From Corallochytrium limacisporum (Eukaryota; Opisthokonta), in NCBI GenBank assembly GCA_002811645.1, contig PDIP01000033.1:109862-173861 (forward strand): a stretch of 64,000 nucleotides of DNA, read 5' to 3'. This document shows, piece after piece, positions 59,272-64,000 of this stretch. Position numbers and translations under genes: made by a program. The notes beneath the pieces were generated by a model, which ran no database searches, was not told where the DNA came from, and was given only the letters and a program-made list of their open reading frames with translations. Numbering within the stretch: the stretch's first letter is position 1; each line of letters begins with the position of its first letter.

Positions 59272-59677
59272 TGTAAGCCATATTACAGATGAAAGTAGAA
59301 GATACCGTTTAGTATAGTTTTATATGTTACAGTCTACAAACAAACTAAGGTTGGTCACATAAGGTAGGAACTGGGAGGAACTTTGAGGCATGCCTTGCTC
59401 TTCAATAAAACACCTCGTACAGTTTCCCGTTTTCACAGAGGGCGGGTCATTACCGTTGAATTCGAGCTATTTGAGTTGTGTGCTGACTTCCGCCGTGATT
59501 CTGCTTTGCAAGCCGTTATTTTGTGTGAAGACACATGTTTGACGTGGATAAGTATATGCGGATTATGATACATGGATGACTATGATGGGCAGTATGAATG
59601 CAGGAGATAAGTATGCAGCAAGGTTACAGGTTGATGTGGCACATCGCCGACTACATGGCCCCCGTTGGGCACCCCGT
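59272..59677. other. Convergent 3' intergenic, ATG5 / ZMYND19
   Basis: 406 bp. It holds the ATG5 AATAAA (59404-59409); no gene or tract is evident. Confidence 0.5.
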
Positions 59678-60493
59678 TTATCTGAAAGTAGGTTTGGCGT
59701 CTTGGCTCGAACCAGCCTCTTCGGAGCCATCCAAAAGTCCACATTCTTTCTTATGGTTGCGCCAGTCCATATGCTGGCAGCGAGCACTGCAATAGCGAGT
59801 GCGTCCGCAGCGGTCACAGCTGACGTACTCTCCACTCAATAACTCCATGTTGAAGCAAAGACCATACTGGCATTCGTTTACCCGGTAGGGCTGTGCCGCC
59901 ACAGCCTCGACTACATCACCGTTGGGGTCTAAATCGAAAGTCTGGGTATTGTTCTGCGGATCATTCTCCATCCCTAACGGTAGCTGACGCAAGGCCGCGG
60001 CATACAGAGTACCTTCAGGTCGGATCGTGCCGCGATCGACTAGACTGGCAGTCGGTGAAGGGTATTCTTTCTCGTCAACCAGCTGCAAATTAGTCAGGCG
60101 ATTGTCCACAGTAATGCCGTTGCAGTGCATAACCTTGTAGCCCGTGGGGATGGGTCCGATCCTGTATTGCCAGAGTAGGACGTGGAAGAGACCCTGACTG
60201 TCGACATGAGAGGCTGCATCCGGAATATCTGCCGTACTGCTGGGCTTGCCCTCTTCCAGTGTGTCTGGGCGTCTTGCAAAAGCAAAGACGGCGGCGCCTT
60301 CCCCGTTGGGATCAACTTCTATCCGCACCTCAAAACAGAACTGCTTCACGAATGGGATGTCTGCCGCTTCCAGCAACATATATTTAGGTTTGCCGCCTGC
60401 GCGTCCTAGGTGCACGATACCCAGCTTCAATCCGGTACCCGTAGGAGCACTACTCTCCTCGTTGTCAGTCCAAGGGTCCGTTTGGTACCTCAT
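59678..60493 (-). CDS. ZMYND19: ZMYND19 homologue: MYND finger protein with HNH-like core
   Basis: A 271-aa protein. LKLGIVHLGRAGGKPKYMLLE (about 22-42) and FEVRIEVDPNGEGAAVFAFA (54-73) match the start of animal ZMYND19. A central motif VMHCNGITVDNRLTNLQLV (121-139) has the H...NG...DNR..NL pattern of HNH_3-type domains. The MYND zinc finger (about 208-251) has C208, C213, C226, C229, C235, C239, H247 and C251. ZMYND19 binds membrane receptors in animals and was described as a regulator of signalling; its cellular job is poorly known. A catalytic HNH function is not claimed. The first ATG fits the family. Convergent with ATG5 (406 bp between stops). Confidence 0.9.
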   Translation of the reverse strand: MRYQTDPWTDNEESSAPTGTGLKLGIVHLGRAGGKPKYMLLEAADIPFVKQFCFEVRIEVDPNGEGAAVFAFARRPDTLEEGKPSSTADIPDAASHVDSQGLFHVLLWQYRIGPIPTGYKVMHCNGITVDNRLTNLQLVDEKEYPSPTASLVDRGTIRPEGTLYAAALRQLPLGMENDPQNNTQTFDLDPNGDVVEAVAAQPYRVNECQYGLCFNMELLSGEYVSCDRCGRTRYCSARCQHMDWRNHKKECGLLDGSEEAGSSQDAKPTFR

Positions 60494-60923
60494 GGTTTTA
60501 CGTCAGCTATTTGCTTGTGTCTCGTTCGGCCTATTAGTAATCCTGTTCTTTAGGGCTTTAGAGTTTTGGGAGTGTGCCGGTTCTATATGCGTGCGTGTAC
60601 CGGCTAAGTGTGCTGTGTGAAGAGCTTTGTATTTTTTTCTGATTTTTATCTTCTTTCACTGAATTCCAGATGAGTCTGCTAACTTTTGCAGAGATAGCCA
60701 AGTTTGAGTACCCAGTTAAGTCATCATCCTAGATGCTGATCCAAGACCTTCTTTCCATCTCTGCACTTTCTTAGCACAATACGTTTCCACTTTACCTTCA
60801 ATATTCTGTACACAAACACACGGACGCATACACACGACACGGAAGACCCACAAAACGCACCGGCAATGGTGATGCGCAAGAACAGCCATCTTTTGCAGCA
60901 ACTTGCTAGATCACCTCCAACAC

Positions 60924-60940
60924 AGACCGGGGGTCTCTCG
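60924..60940. promoter_or_regulatory. Near-dyad AGACC-GGG-GGTCT, followed by CTCG
   Basis: AGACC and GGTCT arms flank GGG at 60924-60936. The core GGGGGTCTCTCG differs by one position from the GCGGGTCTCTCG at 37166. Located 431 bp upstream of ZMYND19. Confidence 0.5.
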
Positions 60941-61440
60941 TCCGGCCACTGTCGCAGTATGTTTTTTCGATCCTGTCAGGATTGGTCACTTCCCCCCTCC
61001 CCTTGAATCTCAGGCCACTCTGCCCGTAGTACCCAATGTACTACATTCTTGGCGACGGTCGGCCTATTGCGAGAAGAAAATTTGTGCAGCAGCGACGACA
61101 AGGAGGGGAAATTTTTTTGCCCGGCCAGAGCGAGAGAACGAAAAGGGGGCGGAAAGTGAGGGCAAGTGATAAAATGGGAGACAATAGAAGTCTCAAATGG
61201 GGAGCTAACCCCGTCCCGTCTAAATTCCAATTTGGTGCTGCCTGTGAAAAATTTAGCCTTGTTCTTACGTCCTGCCTGCATCTTGGCAATTTGGACCAAA
61301 CAAGAGGAAAGAAAAAAAAATGGAATAGAATTAGCATTCTCAAGGGTTCACCATCGAATTAGCCGAAAAAATTCCTCCTCCTCCTCTGCCCCTCCCTCCG
61401 ACTCCCCCGGTTCCCTTTTTCTCCTCCTGGGCCCGTGTGT

Positions 61441-61449
61441 GAGACCCGC
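61441..61449 (-). promoter_or_regulatory. GCGGGTCTC motif (reverse)
   Basis: Exact reverse complement GAGACCCGC, in gene-poor DNA. Confidence 0.45.
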
Positions 61450-61586
61450 AGTGGAGCGCAGCGGTTGTTTCGCAGAGGCGAAGTCCACCAGATACCCAAA
61501 GGGGGACACTGATCGCCGTCCCGTGATGGATTTTTTTTTATGAGAGGCCCACTTTTTCCAATCCCTCGTGCGATGAGTTTCCCTCA

Positions 61587-61602
61587 CTCTCTCTCTCTCT
61601 CT
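61587..61602. repeat. (CT)n microsatellite next to C10
   Basis: CTCTCTCT run (61587-61602), followed after 14 bp by C10 (61617-61626). Confidence 0.85.
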
Positions 61603-62402
61603 GCACTCCTCCCGGTCCCCCCCCCCAACTCCTCCTGGACAGTTCTTGTGGCGGCGGTACCGTCCGAAGCCATACTAAACCAACCTGGCATGTTTTCCTG
61701 CGCCGCACCCTACCAAGCGCATGCGCCTACACAGTTGCGCTTGATGTGTCCCGGTCTACGCCCCAGTGCTGAGGGAGGGGGGAGCAGAATACATAAACAA
61801 CTACCCCAGACGGAAGCCACTCGACACTCTCGCACTGGCACACCTCGAGCCGCGCTTGCTCCGGCGGTGACTCTCCCACCACGTTTCGGGGAAAATCCGA
61901 TACGTTCACTATGGCGGACTGTTCGAAGGGCCCGCTTTCGGACGGTGCAGGATCGGCACCACCAGCCCGCCGGAGCAGCCGCGCAACCCCCCACCCACTC
62001 TCCGCGGTTGAGCCAAGTGCCAGGGAAAATTCCCTTTTGATTTGCCCTGGTGCACCAAGGGCCGAAGTAAGGAACCACCGTCTCTCGCTTCAAAACTGCG
62101 GTGAGCATTCGTTCATTTCTCTCTTCTCGATTTCCCTTTTTTCTTTTCCTTTTTCTTTTCTTTTTTTTTTGCCCCGCTCGTCGCCGAACCGCTTTCCGAG
62201 CAATTCTAACCTCTTCGATGGTTAGCCGTTTTTGCCTTGGCTTGCTTCTTTGTCGCCGGGTATTTCTTTGCAATCCTTGGGACAGAGGGTAGCGAAGGGG
62301 CACGCAGTGGTGGTGCATTGCAAGCTTCTGGCCGGCTTTGCTTTTCTATTATTCTACACAATCTCTTTCTAACACCGCAAGACATCGAGGAGAGAGGGGA
62401 GT

Positions 62403-62413
62403 GGGGGGGGGGG
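62403..62413. repeat. G11 homopolymer
   Basis: Eleven consecutive G in gene-poor DNA. Confidence 0.85.
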
Positions 62414-62995
62414 CTCCGGGTAGTTCGCAGACGGGAATTTTTTTTTTACAGTTTTCAACGGCTCAGGTGTGGCCATCGGGCGGGAGGGTGCTTGCACTCC
62501 GACTTTTTGGGTTTTGCGCGGAAGGATACTTTTAGTTTTGTGGGTCTTGCGGTCGGTCGATTCAGAACCCGGCAAGCACGCGCACACAACAAAAGCCTGG
62601 ATTTTTGCAAAGTCAAATATTCTGGTTTTGCACTTTCCATAGCCAGCCACCGGGAATCTGCAAAAAGTGAAAGTGAAATAAGGTTTGGGGGTTTACTCAT
62701 TTCCCTGGGCCAGTTGAATCGCAGAGACAGATAACGGTAGTGAGAGACTATGTGATTGGACGAGAAGTGCGGTGGCGAAACGGCAACACGACCGGATGAC
62801 CCCATTCGTCATTTCGAAGGGAAGAAGAGGCATAGAAAAAGCAAAGGACTAAATCAGTACACTGCGGTGGTCGGCCGTGCAACCGTCTGATGACGACAAC
62901 ACATTTAAAGATCAGGTGGTTGGATCTTCTCTCGTTTCGCCTTCTAAGAATCTCTATGGATTCGCTATGGTCTTTTGCAACTCTGCGGGGCCAAA

Positions 62996-63006
62996 GGGGG
63001 GGGGGG
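62996..63006. repeat. G11 homopolymer
   Basis: Eleven consecutive G in gene-poor DNA. Confidence 0.85.
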
Positions 63007-63827
63007 AGAGAGAGGGGAGGGCTTCCACAGCTCTCGTGGGCCCAATGGGATTTTAGTTACCCCACTGCCACTCTTATCAGCGTATTCCCAGTACTAAGAT
63101 TTATCTTAGGACCCATCCGCCCTGGGTGAGTTCCTAGAAAAAAACTATTGGACAAAGAGTTCGTCCCCTATCGGATTCTCCCAAAATTCGCGGTGCAACC
63201 ATGCCGGTCAGCAAGGATCTATAGTGGAAGTAAGACGAAGAACAAAATCGAAAGCGGGAGAGATGGGACCCTACCACTACACAATCCTGGGGCGTGTGGA
63301 ACGAGAGGCACAAGCAGAAAGCTCACCAGTCGGGGACGAGCACAGCGAGTCAGTGGCTTTAACACCCGTAGTCGAGTTTTGCAATACTTAATATACTGAA
63401 CCATTTCGGATTCAAGTTGCGTAAACTTGCGGAAGTGGGAGGGTGAGTGTTTTGCCATGGATCGCTTTGGCCGAAACGACAGGGAGCAAATTTTCTTAGT
63501 GAATATACTCAGCAAATTACATGCTTGGGCTTGGTCCGAGACAGCGTGACATACTCTTTGGTCCAAGAATTGGGCTTCATTCATTACTGCCATGAGCGAA
63601 CATGCTGAACGGACAGGGAGTCTCATTTACCGGAGGTGGCATTCACCTCGACGGCTCATGAAGCACCCTGTCCGTCGCTAATCCCTGACTGCACCGCCAC
63701 CAGCCGCCACAGAGAACTCTCTGATCGGTGCCGAGGAGGCGCCGAGGCAGTCGCGATGATGTCAATTTCTCACTTTGGACGGGAGAAGTTTTCCGGGGTT
63801 TCGAGTCAGTGTCTGTATGCGTGTGCT

Positions 63828-63838
63828 GGGGGGGGGGG
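63828..63838. repeat. G11 homopolymer
   Basis: Eleven consecutive G near the window end. Confidence 0.85.
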
Positions 63839-64000
63839 AGACGGGATAGGTCTCTCAAAGACTGTGTGCCGGTGCACCCGGCCTCGCGTTCGCTGTTCCG
63901 CTGTGGATATTGGCTTGACCGAAGCGAGGGCAAACGAAACATAAGAACGTGCCGAGGTTATACAAATTATACTGCTCAACAATGGCAAAGAGAAAGTAAA

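Larger units (their letters stand above)
60494..64000. other. Gene-poor right end, promoter-like sequence
   Basis: No reading frame in this 3.5 kb resembles a known protein. Contents: an extended copy of the recurrent motif near 60924-60940, an exact motif (61441-61449), (CT)n at 61587-61602, a C10 tract (61617-61626), and three G11 tracts (62403-62413, 62996-63006, 63828-63838). The motif near 60924 is 431 bp upstream of ZMYND19. The density of C/G tracts suggests promoters for genes beyond the window or short non-coding transcripts. A 105-codon frame from ATG 61911 is Pro/Ser-rich and low-complexity at its end and is not called. Confidence 0.4.

Noticed and set aside
61911-62225. ATGGCGGACTG... 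frame of 105 codons
   Set aside because: It turns into Phe/Ser low-complexity at the end and no exon partner was found. A first exon ending near the GTGAGC at 62100 is possible but unsupported.
63982-64000. ATGGCAAAGAGAAAG at the window end as a first exon
   Set aside because: A stop follows at once unless GTAAA is a donor, which differs from the strict GTATGT seen here; the sequence ends.

Overview
This is a nuclear chromosome segment from an intron-poor, probably single-celled eukaryote. Twenty-six protein-coding genes can be supported. Twenty-five read as uninterrupted frames, including one of 1,889 codons; only Elongin C is clearly split, by a 98-bp intron with GTATGT and TACTAAC signals. 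The gene set (Elongin A and C, TAF3-like BTP+PHD protein, ELP5, ECM29, ATG5, nardilysin-like M16 peptidase, ZMYND19, ARMC6, mitochondrial propionyl-CoA carboxylase) fits an opisthokont or a relative. The fused BioDA biotin enzyme is typical of fungi but also occurs in plants and some protists. An early-diverging fungus or a unicellular holozoan relative are reasonable guesses; the exact lineage is an inference. No prokaryotic operon, CRISPR array, transposon, rRNA or convincing tRNA was seen. There is one assembly gap (N run, 43453-43675).

Layout. 1-18.6 kb: mitochondrial DEAD-box helicase (-), C6orf136/DUF2358-like protein (+), coiled-coil tail-anchored protein (-), mitochondrial EF-Ts (+), DDX18/Has1 (-), BioDA (+), ARMC6 (+), ELP5 (-), a 409-aa helical protein (-). 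18.6-22.4 kb is gene-poor. 22.4-35.2 kb: a 459-aa protein with exact 23-residue repeats (+), asparagine synthetase (+), PCCB (-), a 3.6-kb spacer, PCCA (+). 35.7-43.2 kb: RSL1D1/UTP30-like L1-domain protein (+), ERGIC-53/Emp47-type lectin (+), Elongin A (+), a P-TEFb-type cyclin (-), an unknown single-TM protein (-). 44-60.5 kb: N-myristoylatable LRR protein (+), TAF3-like (+), ECM29 (-), nardilysin-like (+), a 97-aa membrane protein (+), Elongin C (-), ATG5 (+), ZMYND19 (-). 60.5-64 kb has no gene I can support.

Genes mostly alternate in strand. Convergent neighbours often end only 58-144 bp apart, while divergent neighbours share larger control regions. Those regions repeatedly carry two things: homopolymeric C/G tracts (commonly 10-13 bp) and a 9-mer GCGGGTCTC (or its complement) that I find eight times in non-coding DNA and not at all in coding DNA. 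This looks like an undescribed promoter element and is the most promising lead in the window.

Functional links: PCCA and PCCB are two subunits of one biotin enzyme, arranged head to head, and BioDA, which makes the biotin precursor DAPA and dethiobiotin, lies about 14 kb from PCCB. Elongin A carries a BC-box for binding Elongin C, which is also in the window, and it sits beside a P-TEFb-like cyclin and near a TAF3-like TFIID subunit, so RNA polymerase II factors are locally enriched.
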